DNA of 64,000 nucleotides from Pseudomonas sp. MWU15-20650 (GCF_023242475.1 NZ_JALJFG010000009.1:1-64000), one strand, 5' to 3'. Positions 27,027 through 38,000 are shown, counted from the stretch's first letter. Numbers and translations: made by a program. Notes: generated by a model not told the origin, from the sequence alone.

Positions 27027-29465
27027 ATGATTAATGTGGACCTGAAACAACTGATCCTTACGTTGACGGCCCCGACCCGTCGAGACCTGGAGCGTTCGGC
27101 TGAGCGTTGTGTGACGCGCGGGGGCCGTGAGGTGTTGGTAGAAGACTTGCTCCTGGCCATGCTTGAACACGCCGATGGGCTGATGGCCAAGGTGTTGGCA
27201 GACGCCAATGTGCCGGTGGGCGAGCTGCAAGCCACGCTGCAGCCCAGGAGTGAGCAGGGTGAAACACACAACCCGGTCTTTGCCCAGGCACTGGTGCTCT
27301 GGTTGCAACAGGCGCTGATGGTGGCTCACGTCGAGTTGGGCCAGCGTTGTGTAGACCACGGCGCACTGTTGCTGGCGCTCTTGCGGCACCCGCTGGAGCA
27401 CGCCGGTAGCGGGTACCACGAGCTCCTGGGCCGCCTGGAGGCGGGCAGGGTGCGTGATTTTCTAATGGGCCAGCCCTCCGAGCGTGAGCCAGTGGCCACG
27501 CAATCGCTGCTGCAACGCTTTACCCATGACCTCACGCGGCAAGCCCGTGAGGGGCTGATCGATCCGGTGTTGTGTCGAGAGCGTGAGGTTCGCCAACTGA
27601 TCGATATCCTCGTGCGACGGCGCAAGAACAACCCGATTCTGGTTGGCGAGGCCGGAGTGGGGAAAACCGCGATCGTCGAAGGGCTCGCCTTGCAAATTGT
27701 CGCATCACAGGTGCCCGAGGCCCTCAAGTCGGCTCGCGTCCTGACTTTGGACATGGGCCTGCTGCAAGCGGGTGCCGGCCTCAAGGGAGAATTCGAGCGG
27801 CGCCTCAAAGGTGTGATTGATGAGGTGAATGCATCGACAGATCCGGTGATCCTGTTTATAGACGAAGCCCATACGCTGATAGGCGCGGGAGGCCACGTGG
27901 GCGGTTCCGACGCGGCGAACCTGCTCAAGCCTGCCCTGGCCCGGGGCGCGCTGCGCACCATCGCGGCCACCACGTGGTCGGAGTACAAGCAATACATCGA
28001 GAAGGACCCGGCATTGGCGCGGCGTTTCCAGCCGGTGCAGGTTGACGAGCCCAGCGTCGAGCAGGCGGTGTCGATCCTGCGTGGCCTGGTGCCGCTGTAC
28101 GAGGCGAGCCACGGTGTTTACGTCCGTGATGATGCCGTGGTCGCGGCGGCGCACCTCAGTGCTCGTTACCTCGTGGGGCGGCAGTTGCCGGACAAGGCCG
28201 TGGATGTGCTGGACACCGCCTGTGCAAGGGGGCGAACGCTTCAGGCAATGCCACCTGAAGCATTGCAGGACTTGCACACGGAGCTGGCCGAAGGGCAACG
28301 GCAACAGTGGGCGTTAAGCCGAGACGCCAACCTCGGTTTACCGGTGGATACACAGGCGTTGCAAGCGCTGAACCTGCGCTTGGACATCGTCGATCACGAG
28401 CGTCAAACGCTGGAGCAGCGTTGGGCACGGCAGTGCGCGCAACCTTCGCAGCCCCCGGAAATATGCCCGCATCGGGTGGCGCAGGTCATCAGTGCCTGGA
28501 CCGGAATTCCCGTCGAACAACTGGCCCTGGAACCCAACGAAAAAGTCCTGGGCCTTGGCGCCGCCTTGCGCGCACGCATCCTCGGCCAGGAACACGCTGT
28601 ACAGGCCCTCGACCGTGCCTTGCGCGCTGTTGCCGCTGGCCTCAACAAGGCCGATGCGCCTGTCGGCGTGTTTCTGCTGGTGGGGCCGAGCGGTGTCGGC
28701 AAGACCGAAACAGCGCTGGCCCTCGCGGACCTTCTGTACGGCGGTGAGCGCTTTGTCACCACGATCAATATGTCGGAGTACCAGGAAAAACACGCGCTCT
28801 CCCGATTGATCGGCGCGCCACCGGGTTATGTCGGTTACGGCGAGGGCGGGGTTCTGACCGAAGCCGTACGCCAGCGTCCCTATTCAGTGGTGCTGCTCGA
28901 CGAAGTGGAAAAAGCCGACCCGGAGGTGCTGAACTTGTTTTACCAAGTCTTTGATAAAGGGCGTGCCAATGATGGCGAGGGGAGGGAAATCGACTTTCGA
29001 AACACGCTGATCCTGATGACCTCCAACCTGGGAAGCCGTTGCATCAGCGCGCTGTGCGCCGACGGTCGACGGCCCGATCCCCAGGCGCTGCAAGACGCCA
29101 TTCATCCCGTGTTACGTGCCCACTTCAAGCCGGCGTTGCTGGCCCGGATGCGTGTCGTCCCGTATTACCCGATTACAGGGCAGGTGCTGCATGACGTGGC
29201 AACGCTCAAGCTCGCAAGCCTGGGTAAACGATTGCATCAGCGCAAGCTTGCGTTCACCTTCGCGCCAGAGTTGGTGGGGCATATGGCTGGGTGCTGCGCT
29301 GACGGCGACAGCGGTGCACGCTACATCGACCAGTGGATCGAGCGCCACTTGCTGCCCCAGATGGTGGACGGGCTCCTTGATGCCACGGCGTCGGACGAGC
29401 CGTTGTCCTGGGTGCATGCCAGGTTGGACGGGCATGGCCAGCCAGCCTGCGAGTTCGGCCGATGA
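27027..29465 (+). CDS. clpV: T6SS sheath-recycling ATPase ClpV (TssH)
   Basis: A Clp/Hsp100 AAA+ ATPase of 812 aa: N-domain (about 1-150), first AAA+ with GEAGVGKT (207-214), second AAA+ with GPSGVGKT near 553 and the D2 small domain. It unfolds TssC in contracted sheaths. At about 810 aa it is somewhat shorter than many ClpVs (850-900). It overlaps the next gene by 4 bp (ATGA). Confidence 0.95.
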   Translation: MINVDLKQLILTLTAPTRRDLERSAERCVTRGGREVLVEDLLLAMLEHADGLMAKVLADANVPVGELQATLQPRSEQGETHNPVFAQALVLWLQQALMVAHVELGQRCVDHGALLLALLRHPLEHAGSGYHELLGRLEAGRVRDFLMGQPSEREPVATQSLLQRFTHDLTRQAREGLIDPVLCREREVRQLIDILVRRRKNNPILVGEAGVGKTAIVEGLALQIVASQVPEALKSARVLTLDMGLLQAGAGLKGEFERRLKGVIDEVNASTDPVILFIDEAHTLIGAGGHVGGSDAANLLKPALARGALRTIAATTWSEYKQYIEKDPALARRFQPVQVDEPSVEQAVSILRGLVPLYEASHGVYVRDDAVVAAAHLSARYLVGRQLPDKAVDVLDTACARGRTLQAMPPEALQDLHTELAEGQRQQWALSRDANLGLPVDTQALQALNLRLDIVDHERQTLEQRWARQCAQPSQPPEICPHRVAQVISAWTGIPVEQLALEPNEKVLGLGAALRARILGQEHAVQALDRALRAVAAGLNKADAPVGVFLLVGPSGVGKTETALALADLLYGGERFVTTINMSEYQEKHALSRLIGAPPGYVGYGEGGVLTEAVRQRPYSVVLLDEVEKADPEVLNLFYQVFDKGRANDGEGREIDFRNTLILMTSNLGSRCISALCADGRRPDPQALQDAIHPVLRAHFKPALLARMRVVPYYPITGQVLHDVATLKLASLGKRLHQRKLAFTFAPELVGHMAGCCADGDSGARYIDQWIERHLLPQMVDGLLDATASDEPLSWVHARLDGHGQPACEFGR

Positions 29466-30988
29466 CCGATAACCTGTTGACTCAATTACCCGACCCGCTG
29501 GCATATGCCGATGCCTTATCGGCCTGCTTCACTCGCTTGGGGTTCGACAGTGATGAACACTCATTACCTGGCGCATGCGTTGCTGGCGCGGCACAACTGA
29601 GCCGATGTGAACTCAGCCAGTTGTACTTGCTCGAGGAGACGGGCCGGCTTGAGCTTATCGCCCAGCATTTGCCCGGGCGGTCGGAGGCGGGGGCGACGGC
29701 CTCGAGTTCCGACCTGAGAAACCAACAACTGCTGCACTACACCATGAACCAGGGGATGGCTCTGAGCCTGGATGATGTGCAAAGCAGTGGCTATGACACG
29801 GGCTTCCTGCCGGCGTTGGCGACCCCTTGGTGCGCAGTGTTGAGCGTGCCGCTGTTCAATCGACTCGGCAGCGTGACAGGCGTGCTGTTATGCGCCAGCC
29901 AAGGCCCGGCCCCGTTGCGAGGCTACGCACCATCCCTGGGTCAACTGGGCAGCTTTGCGGTGAACCAACTGCTCATGCTGCGCGCTATGCCATCGAGGCC
30001 AGCTGCCACAACGCCGCAGCGCAGCGCGCCGCTTGCCGGGCAGTACGGTTTGATCGGCGGCAGCGCAGCGATGGAGCAGACATGCCGGTTAATCAGCAAA
30101 GTCCTGCATGCCCCTTACACCGTGCTGCTGCGTGGTGAGACGGGCACCGGCAAGGAAGTGGTGGCTCGAGCCATCCATGCGGCTGGCCCGCGTAGTGCCA
30201 AAGCCTTTGTCGTGCAGAACTGCGCGGCGTTCCCGGAAGGGTTACTGGAGAGCGAGCTATTCGGCTACCGCAAAGGCGCGTTCACCGGGGCTGAACGCAA
30301 TTATGCGGGGTTGTTTGACGCCGCAGATGGCGGGACGTTGCTACTGGATGAAATCGGCGATATGCCGTTGTCACTGCAAGCCAAATTGCTACGGGTCCTG
30401 CAGGAGGGCGAGGTTCGCCCGCTGGGTGCCAGTGCGGCGCATAAGGTTGATGTGCGAATTATCGCGGCGACTCATCGAGACCTGGCGGCGATGGTCGCTG
30501 AGGGTAGCTTTCGCGAAGACCTCTATTATCGCCTTGCCCAGTTTCCCATCCTGTTACCGGCCCTGCGTGAACGAGACGGGGATGTGCTGCAACTGGCGCG
30601 GCATTTCGCCGACAAGGCATGTGCGGCATTGGGGAGGGCGGCTGTTGAATGGTCGAATGTCGCCCTTGACCAACTGTCCAGCCACGGCTTTCCCGGCAAC
30701 GTGCGCGAGCTCAAATGTCTGGTGGAGCGGGCCGTACTGCTGTGTGACGACAATGTGATCCTGCCGGCGCACCTGGCGCTGCCCCTGGCCCCGGCGGCGG
30801 CCGTTGATGACGCAACGTTGCGCCAGCGTATGGAGCGGGTGGAGCGGGTGTTCCTGCTCGATTGCCTGCACAAGAACCGTGGCAACCGGACCCGTACCGC
30901 GCGGGAACTGGGGGTTGCGCGTCGCACGCTGCTCTACCGTCTGGCCCGCTTGAACATTCCCTTTGGCGATGCCAGGGAAGAGCGCTGA
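29462..30988 (+). CDS. Sigma-54-dependent T6SS activator (Sfa2/VasH-like)
   Basis: 508 aa: N-terminal GAF-like domain (about 30-175), AAA+ domain with GETGTGKE (225-232) and an intact GAFTGA loop (272-277), then a Fis HTH (ELGVARRTLLYRLARLNI). It should activate sigma-54 promoters for T6SS genes. It occupies the place of sfa2 in the H2-T6SS locus. I found no sigma-54 box that I trust in the hcp-tssA gap, so its targets may include hcp or vgrG genes elsewhere. Confidence 0.9.
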   Translation: MTDNLLTQLPDPLAYADALSACFTRLGFDSDEHSLPGACVAGAAQLSRCELSQLYLLEETGRLELIAQHLPGRSEAGATASSSDLRNQQLLHYTMNQGMALSLDDVQSSGYDTGFLPALATPWCAVLSVPLFNRLGSVTGVLLCASQGPAPLRGYAPSLGQLGSFAVNQLLMLRAMPSRPAATTPQRSAPLAGQYGLIGGSAAMEQTCRLISKVLHAPYTVLLRGETGTGKEVVARAIHAAGPRSAKAFVVQNCAAFPEGLLESELFGYRKGAFTGAERNYAGLFDAADGGTLLLDEIGDMPLSLQAKLLRVLQEGEVRPLGASAAHKVDVRIIAATHRDLAAMVAEGSFREDLYYRLAQFPILLPALRERDGDVLQLARHFADKACAALGRAAVEWSNVALDQLSSHGFPGNVRELKCLVERAVLLCDDNVILPAHLALPLAPAAAVDDATLRQRMERVERVFLLDCLHKNRGNRTRTARELGVARRTLLYRLARLNIPFGDAREER

Positions 30989-31059
30989 GCGATGCGCCAA
31001 AGCATTGGCCGTAGCCATCGAATTGAGCCGGCTTGCCTTTTCACTGAAGGAGAAACCTG

Positions 31060-31191
31060 ATGCCTGATCGTCCATGGCAAGCCGTCGTGCTTGTGTTGTG
31101 TCTACTGGGCGGCTGTAACGCCAACTACGTCTTTGATGATGCCGAGTACCGTCCTTTGGGTGATCCACAGGCGATCACCCATGGCCGATGA
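31060..31191 (+). CDS. Tiny T6SS-locus lipoprotein (OrfX-like, 43 aa)
   Basis: A 43-residue frame starting MPDRPWQAVVLVLCLLGGC, with a lipobox LGGC (acylated Cys19). The mature part is only about 25 residues (NANYVFDDAEYRPLGDPQ and a short tail). GAAGGAG lies about ten bases before the ATG, and the stop overlaps an ATGA shared with the next frame. P. aeruginosa H2-T6SS has a small open frame at the same place, between sfa2 and fha2 (PA1664). Its function is unknown; a membrane-tethered peptide acting with Fha/TssJ is a guess. Confidence 0.75.
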   Translation: MPDRPWQAVVLVLCLLGGCNANYVFDDAEYRPLGDPQAITHGR

Positions 31192-31208
31192 AGGGAGGGC
31201 GCCTGACT

Positions 31209-32396
31209 ATGCAGCTCGTGTTTGAAGTCTGTGAGGGCGAGGGCGGTAGAACCGTATCGCCCCGCAAAGTGTTTGACGGCACTGGCGGAGTGATCGGTCG
31301 CGGTTCCGGTTGTGATTGGGTGATACCGGACCCAAGCCGCTTGCTCTCCAGCCACCATGGATTGGTCGCTTACCGTGAGGGTCGCTATTTTTTGACCGAT
31401 ATCAGCAGCAACGGTATCGGTGTGGCAGGCAGCGCCGAGCGCCTGCGCAAGGGGCAGGCTCGGTTGATCGGTGATGGCGAGGTGTTTGACCTGGGGGCGG
31501 TGGCGATACGCGCGAGGTTGACGGTTGCCCTGCAACCCTCCTGTGAGCAAGGGCTCGGTGCGGGCGTGGCGATCCCCGATGATGCCTTCCTGTCCCTGGA
31601 CCCTTTGCTGGCTCTGGACCTGGATCATCAGCAACAGACCACCTCGGCTGAGCTGGAGGCATTGAGTAAGGTCGACGGCGAGCCGGGACTGTGGACGGAT
31701 CGCCACGCAGCCGACCGGGAGCATGTGGCACTGCCACGTCGGGTTGAGCCCGTTGTGGAGGCAATCGCGGTTCATTCTGTTGCAATGACGCCACCGACCG
31801 ATGAGGTGTTCTGGGCCCAGTTTGCAGCAGCCCTGGGCATCGACCTGGACACCCTCGACAAACCGGGTCGAGAGGCGCTGGCAATCAAGGTTGCGCGCCT
31901 GTTTCGCCTGGGCATCGAAGGGTTGCAACAAAGCTTGCACACGCGTGACGAACTGATCGACGAGCTGGGGCCGATGTCTGTCGCCACCCTTGGCGTGCTT
32001 CAGAACCCCTTGAAAGCGTGTGCCGATACCGACGCCGCGTTAGCCGCGATGTTGGGCGCGGGAGCGTTGGGCCAGCTACCTGCCGAGCGTGCCATTGTTC
32101 AGGCCCATCGGGGTCTGCAAGCGCATCAGGTCGCCCTGCTGGCCGCGTGTCGGAGCGCGATACGCAGCGCTCGCGCCGCTTTCGCCCCAGGGCAACTGTT
32201 GTGGTGCTTCGAGTCTCAGGGCAAACCTCCCAGGTTTTTCACGGACGGCGGACACTGGCGCGCCTATCAGCGTCACTACCAGCGTCTGGTGACGCAGGAG
32301 CAGTTTACTGATCGTCCGTTGGACCGCGACTTCGCCAAAGCCTATGAGGAACAGGTTCGCCTGATCTCAACCCTGCACGTCGATTATCCAGGATGA
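31209..32396 (+). CDS. T6SS-associated FHA-domain protein (TagH/Fha)
   Basis: 395 aa. An N-terminal FHA domain carries GRGSGCDWVIPD, LLSSHHGLV and DISSNGIGV, which bind phosphothreonine. The C-terminal half (about 200-390) is the TagH-type domain. It probably acts with Stp1/Stk1, encoded downstream, in post-translational control of T6SS assembly. The ATG at 31209 has GGGAGG nine bases before it; an earlier ATG at 31188 overlaps the lipoprotein stop and is possible. Confidence 0.9.
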   Translation: MQLVFEVCEGEGGRTVSPRKVFDGTGGVIGRGSGCDWVIPDPSRLLSSHHGLVAYREGRYFLTDISSNGIGVAGSAERLRKGQARLIGDGEVFDLGAVAIRARLTVALQPSCEQGLGAGVAIPDDAFLSLDPLLALDLDHQQQTTSAELEALSKVDGEPGLWTDRHAADREHVALPRRVEPVVEAIAVHSVAMTPPTDEVFWAQFAAALGIDLDTLDKPGREALAIKVARLFRLGIEGLQQSLHTRDELIDELGPMSVATLGVLQNPLKACADTDAALAAMLGAGALGQLPAERAIVQAHRGLQAHQVALLAACRSAIRSARAAFAPGQLLWCFESQGKPPRFFTDGGHWRAYQRHYQRLVTQEQFTDRPLDRDFAKAYEEQVRLISTLHVDYPG

Positions 32397-32401
32397 TATT
32401 C

Positions 32402-32887
32402 ATGTATCGAGCCACTCTCATATCCCTGCTGCTCCTGCTCAGTCTGCTGTCTGGCTGCAGCACCGTGTCGCCGTTCTCTACATTGACCAAGTTGGACCTG
32501 GTGTTGACCGCCAGTGAGCACGTCAACCCTGACCTCCACGGGCGACCCTCTCCTGTGGTGGTGCACCTGATCGAGCTGCGCCATGGCGTAGCCTTTGAGA
32601 ATGCCGACTTCTTCAGCCTGTATGGCAACGCGGAGCAGGTGCTGCCAAAGGACTGGGTGAGCAGTGAGGAGGTTGAACTGCGTCCCGGGGACCGCCTGGC
32701 GCTCAAGCTCAGTGTCGGGCCTGACAGCCGTTTTGTCGGGGTGTTGGCGGCGTATCGAGACTTGCCGCACGTTCAATGGCGGCTCCTGGTTCCAGTGACC
32801 ATGCAGCGACTGACCCGCGCCGAACTGGTGCTGGACCAGGCTGGTGTTCATGCTGCCGGTCCGCTCCCCGGCATGGAGGTCCGGTGA
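32402..32887 (+). CDS. tssJ: T6SS outer-membrane lipoprotein TssJ
   Basis: 161 aa. The signal MYRATLISLLLLLSLLSGC has a lipobox LSGC and is followed by a transthyretin-like beta sandwich with LTASEHVNPDLHGRPSPVVV and LRHGVAFENADFFSL, as in TssJ/Lip. It anchors TssM to the outer membrane. The start at 32402 is three codons inside the longest frame and has GGATG upstream. Confidence 0.92.
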   Translation: MYRATLISLLLLLSLLSGCSTVSPFSTLTKLDLVLTASEHVNPDLHGRPSPVVVHLIELRHGVAFENADFFSLYGNAEQVLPKDWVSSEEVELRPGDRLALKLSVGPDSRFVGVLAAYRDLPHVQWRLLVPVTMQRLTRAELVLDQAGVHAAGPLPGMEVR

Positions 32888-32888
32888 T

Positions 32889-34217
32889 ATGTCTATGCAT
32901 AAAGTCATCTGGCAAGAAGGCATGCTGTTGCGGCCACAGCACCTGCAGCAAAACGACCGTTATTACCACCACCAACTTCACCAGACGCGCTTGCTGGCCA
33001 ATGATGCCTGGGGGTTCCTCACGCTGGAGCTCAATGTGCAGTACCTCAACCTGGGCAAGTTGGTGCTTAATCAGGCCAGTGGCATCTTGCCGGACGGTAG
33101 CCTGTTTGATCTGAACTCCGCCATGGAACCCCTGGTATTGCAGGTGCCGGCCAACGCCGACAAGCAGGCGATTTACCTGGCGCTGCCCCTGGCCACCGGG
33201 AATCAGATTGAAACCCGCCAAGTGCAGCAGAGCGATGTCGTGGCACGCTACGTCGCCAGTGATGTGGAGGTGGGGGATTCGAACGTCGGGGCGGATATGC
33301 GTTGCCGGATCAACTGCGCGCGTCCGGATCTGCGTCTGGTGCTGGGCGAACATCCGAGCGATCAGCGGTTCGTCAAGCTCAAGGTTGCGCAGGTGCTGGA
33401 GTCTACCGGCGAAGGGGGCGTCAGCCTGGACGCAGACTTCATCCCAACGTTCATTTTTGTGCAGGACCACGGGTATGTGTCGTCGTGCCTCAAAGAAGTG
33501 ATCAGCCTGCTTGCCTGCAGGGGGGATGCCATTGCGGCGCGCATTCGTGGCGAGGGGACAGCTGCGGGTACGCAAGTCGGCGACTTCCTGATGTTGCAGG
33601 TGATCAATCGTACCGAGTTGGTACTTCGTCATTGCCTGAGCCAGGCGCAGGTCCGCCCTGAAGCCGTGTTCTGTAAGCTGGTGTCGATGCTTGGCGAGTT
33701 GTCGACGTTCGCCCATGACAGCAAACGCGCGCATCTGGATGTGCATTACCAACACGCTGACCAGGGCGCCAGCTTCCGTGGGTTGATGGCGCATGTCCGT
33801 GCCGTGCTGTCGGTCGTGCTGGAGCAACACGCCATCGAGTTGACATTGCAGCCCCGTCAATACGGGGTCTTGGTATGTCCGGTGAGCGACCTGAAATTGC
33901 TGGGTGCGGCCACGTTCATCCTGGCAGCGACTGCGCAGTGTGATTCGGAAGAACTGCGCCAACGCCTGCCGGCGCATCTGAAAGTCGCGCCCGTAGAGCG
34001 CATACGTGAGCTGGTCAACTTGCACTTGGCCGGTATCAAGGTCAAGCCCTTGCCCGTGGCGCCACGACAAATTCCGTTTCATGCTGGCAAAACCTATTTC
34101 ATGCTCGATTTGAGTGCCAGCGATATCGCGCAGTTGGAGCCGTCGGGTGGTTTCGCGTTCCATGTTGGTGGGGACTTTGCGGGGCTTGAACTCAACTTCT
34201 TGGCCATCAGGAATTGA
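32889..34217 (+). CDS. tssK: T6SS baseplate-membrane adaptor TssK
   Basis: 442 aa. The N terminus MSMHKVIWQEGMLLRPQHLQ is the TssK signature (WxEGMLLxPQHFQ). TssK trimers link the baseplate to TssL/TssM and resemble phage receptor-binding proteins. The start at 32889 follows tssJ by one base; the longer frame overlaps tssJ without homology. Confidence 0.95.
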   Translation: MSMHKVIWQEGMLLRPQHLQQNDRYYHHQLHQTRLLANDAWGFLTLELNVQYLNLGKLVLNQASGILPDGSLFDLNSAMEPLVLQVPANADKQAIYLALPLATGNQIETRQVQQSDVVARYVASDVEVGDSNVGADMRCRINCARPDLRLVLGEHPSDQRFVKLKVAQVLESTGEGGVSLDADFIPTFIFVQDHGYVSSCLKEVISLLACRGDAIAARIRGEGTAAGTQVGDFLMLQVINRTELVLRHCLSQAQVRPEAVFCKLVSMLGELSTFAHDSKRAHLDVHYQHADQGASFRGLMAHVRAVLSVVLEQHAIELTLQPRQYGVLVCPVSDLKLLGAATFILAATAQCDSEELRQRLPAHLKVAPVERIRELVNLHLAGIKVKPLPVAPRQIPFHAGKTYFMLDLSASDIAQLEPSGGFAFHVGGDFAGLELNFLAIRN

Positions 34218-34222
34218 ATGCT

Positions 34223-35083
34223 ATGGACAGTGATTATTTGCAGGATGAGAAAACCGTCCTGCTCGACCGTGAGGGCCGTGGGCCTGCGCAGGGACCGCTG
34301 ACGGACTTTCCGTCGCCACCGCGTTATGAGCAGTTGGAAGACCGGATGATCTACGCGGGCCACAGTCTGGGAGCGCAGGGCTTGCAGGTGGGGCTCAACC
34401 CTCTTGTGGCGGCGGCCTGGGAATTATTGTCGGAGGTTGTCCGCCTCAAAACCTGCTCCGGTCGTGAGCCCCTTGGCACCATCAACGACCGGCTGTCGTT
34501 GGCCGTGACCCAGTTCGAAACCCTCGCCTTGCAGGGGGGTGTCGAAAACAGCCAGGTCATGTCTGCGCGCTACGTGTTGTGCAGTGTGGTTGATGAAGCC
34601 GTCGTGACAACCCCGTGGGGGGGCCGAAGCGACTGGTCGAAGATGAGCCTGTTAAGCCGCTTTCATCACGAAACCTTCGGGGGCGAGAAGGTTTTCCAGC
34701 TGTTGGAACGACTGTCGCGCGACCCGGTGAAGCACCTGGCTATGTTGGAACTGATTTACCTGTGCTTGTCCCTGGGGTTCGAAGGTAAATACCGGGTCAT
34801 TGAGCGAGGAGTCGTGCAGCTTGAGGCCATTCGCGATGGCCTGTACCGCCAGATCAGGCATGTGCGCGGTGAGCCAACAATAGAACCTGCGCTGCCCGCA
34901 ACGCACGCTCAGGTGCGACGCAAACAGCTACGCGTCATTCCTGTCGCCGGGTTCGTCGTCTTCACCCTGGTCTGCTTATTAACGATGTACACGGGATTTG
35001 CCTGGGTACTGGGTAAAGAGCGGGCGAGCGCGCTGCAACCTCTTCAATTTTCGGCGTCGGACCTGATCCGCACGCCCTTGTAA
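34223..35083 (+). CDS. tssL: T6SS inner-membrane protein TssL (DotU), without peptidoglycan-binding domain
   Basis: 286 aa. The cytoplasmic DotU domain (about 45-235) contains NPLVAAAWELLSEVVRLK, ARYVLCSVVDEAVVTTPWGG and SLLSRFHHETFGGEKVF. A single C-terminal membrane segment follows (VAGFVVFTLVCLLTMYTGFA). There is no OmpA-like extension, so peptidoglycan anchoring must come from another protein. The ATG at 34223 was chosen over a TTG at 34214. Confidence 0.94.
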   Translation: MDSDYLQDEKTVLLDREGRGPAQGPLTDFPSPPRYEQLEDRMIYAGHSLGAQGLQVGLNPLVAAAWELLSEVVRLKTCSGREPLGTINDRLSLAVTQFETLALQGGVENSQVMSARYVLCSVVDEAVVTTPWGGRSDWSKMSLLSRFHHETFGGEKVFQLLERLSRDPVKHLAMLELIYLCLSLGFEGKYRVIERGVVQLEAIRDGLYRQIRHVRGEPTIEPALPATHAQVRRKQLRVIPVAGFVVFTLVCLLTMYTGFAWVLGKERASALQPLQFSASDLIRTPL

Positions 35084-35099
35084 ACGCTGGGAGCAATGA

Positions 35100-38000
35100 A
35101 TGAGCGCATTCTTCAAGGGTGTAGGCGCCGTGCTGGGCAGGATTTGGGTTTGGAGCTTGCTGCTGGTGCTTTCCAGTGCGGTAGTGGTGTGGTACTTCGG
35201 GCCGTCGCTGGCGGTGGATGACGACCGATTCTGGCAGGGCGCGCCTGCCCGTCTGGTCACCATCAGCACCTTGTTCCTGTTATGGGGGCTGGGCATGGTC
35301 CTTGTTGGCGGGCGCCATGCCGCCGGGCGCGAAGGCCCTGAGCCCGCAGCGCGACAGCAGCCGTTGAAATGGGTGGAGGAGGAGCGGGGGCAAGTACGCG
35401 GTCGGTTCAAGGAAGCGCTCCAACTGCTGAAAACATCTCGCCGCTATGGGGAGCGTAACGCGCGATGGCGCCACGAGCTGCCCTGGTACCTGTTGATCGG
35501 TGAGCAGGGCAGTGGCAAGACACAGCTGTTGGCCGCAGGCGGCTTGACCTGGCCGCTTGATCACGCAGATGCGCGGCCGTTGGGTAGCAGCACTCATTGT
35601 GACTGGTACTTTGCCGATGAAGGCATACTCATCGATACGCCCGGGCGATACCTGACCCAGCCCGACAGTACCGTGGATGCCGCCGGTTGGTTGATGCTGC
35701 TGGACAGGCTCAGGTGGCGGCGTCGAGTACGCCCGCTCAATGGCGTAGTGGTGGTACTGTCGATCGATACGCTGTTGAACACCAACGAGTACGACCTGGA
35801 TCACCATGCACGCCATGTGCATTCCCGCTTGCAGGAGATTCAACAGACATTGCATGTGGATGTGCCGATCTATCTGGTGCTGACCCAGGCCGACCGGCTT
35901 GCGGGGTTCACTGAGTTCTTCGATACGCCGCTTGGTGAGGGTGGCGAGGGTGTACTGGGCCAGCCCCTGGATGTCGGCAAGGCGGGTATTGATATCACGC
36001 AGGTTCGCCAAGCCGTCGAGCGACTATTGCAGCGTTTGAACAGTGAGCTGATCGGGCGATTGCACCTGGAACGTGATGTCGGACGCCGCGGCCAGATGCT
36101 TGGCTTCCCCCAAGAGGCGGCGCGAATAGGCGAGCGCTTGTGTCAGTTCATTGAGCTGGCTTTCTCCGCGCACCGGTACCAGCGGGTCAACGGTTTGCGC
36201 GGGTTCTACTTGACCTGTGCCGACGGCAGGCAATCGCGCTTCGTCCAGGGGCTGTTCAGCCGAGTGATTTTCGCCGAAGCCGACCTTGCTGGGCTGCAAA
36301 CCCAGGAACAACAGCGTCTGCGTCGGCGCCAGGGTTTGCTGGCAACTGCCGTTGCGTTGGTGATCGGTTGCGCGGCGTGGCTGTGGATGCACAGTTACTC
36401 CACCAACCATCACCGCCTGGCAGAACTGGCGATACTCACTGTGCACACTTCGCCGGAGCGCGATGACGCCCCGGCGCTCCTGGACCTGCTAGACACACGT
36501 TGGGCGGCGACGCAGGTTTTCCCCGCGCCAAGTGATGTGCGCCTGGTCGAGCGGGCGGGCCTTTATCAGGGCGAACAAAGCCGACCCTGGGTAAACCGGG
36601 CCTATGAGCAGCCGCTGCAACAGCAACTGTTGGCCTGGTTGACGGCCCAGGTTGAGGGACAGGTACGCGCCAGCCTGGGGGATCGCGCGCAGCTGTTGGA
36701 TAACCTGCGTGCGTACCTGATGCTCAACCTGCGTGAGCGCCGTGATACCGAGTGGCTGGCACAGTATGTGGCCGATTATGGCGGCGTACGTTTTGCCGCT
36801 GACAGGCCCCTGCAGAAGCGCCTGAGTGAACACGTTGCGCGGTTGCTCGAGCGACCGTTCGTGGTGCCGCTCGACGACGAACTGGTGGCCCAGGCGCGTA
36901 CAGAACTGAGGGGGGAGTCATTGGCCGATGTGGTCTATCGGGTGCTGCGCGAGCAATCACGCAACCTGGAACCGTTACGCCTGGCCGAGGGCAAGGTATT
37001 CGCGGCCATCGACCCACCGATTCCCGGTTTCTATACAAAAAGGTATGTGCAGTACTTTGAAGCTCAAGGCCCGAGGTTGGTCAATGCTATTGCGCAGGAC
37101 AACTGGGTACTGGGGGAAGGAACGGACCTGAGCCCTCAGGATTTGCGCCGATTGATGAGCGAGTTGCAGCAGCGTTACTTCAGCGAATATGCCCAAGCCT
37201 GGAGTGCTGCGCTTGGCCAGGTCACGCTGCAACAAACCGACAACCTGCGCGAGGACGCCGAACAGCTCACGCGCCTGACGTCGCCGCAGTCACCCCTGAT
37301 TCAGTTATTGCACCAGCTGCGTGAGAACACCCGTTTGCTGGCGGGCCATGACCGGCTGGCCCCTGAACGGTTGAATGACCTGGCCCAGCGCTCAGGCGAG
37401 CTGGGCGAGCTGACCAACGTGGTGGTGGCGGATGGGCAGGCGGCTTTTGCCGATTCTGCGCGGCGTGCATTGCAGCGGCGCTTTGAACCCTTGCATCAGT
37501 TGCTGGATGAGCAGCAGAACCCGGGTGCCGAGTTGAGTCAGGCGTTGCGCCTGCTCGATGAATTGCACCTGCAACTGACGGCACTGAACCGAGACAGCTC
37601 ACCGGAGCAGGCAGCCTTCCTGAGGGTAAAGCGGCGTATGGAGGGGCAACAGGATGTGTTGGGCAATTTGCGCGATGTGGCCGGGCGTTTGCCGCTACCG
37701 CTCGACGGCTGGCTTGAGGCATTGGCCGACAATAGTTGGCGGCATTTGTTGGAGCAGGCTTATGTCCACGTCAACCAGCGCTATCAGGGCGAGGTGTATG
37801 ACCTTTACGCCAAGGCGATTTCGCGACGTTACCCGTTCAATGCCCATGCGACCAGTGATGTTGCCCTGAACGACTTTCAGGAATTCTTCAAGCCACAGGG
37901 CGTCATGGCGCGTTTTCAAGAGGCTTACCTGCGGCCTTTCGTCAGCGTCGACGGCACTCGTTTCAGGCTGCGGGGACTGGATGGTCATGGGTTGCCGGTG

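Noticed and set aside
32709..34163. 484-codon minus-strand frame opposite tssK
   Set aside because: TssK is unmistakable on the plus strand; the antisense frame shows no family.
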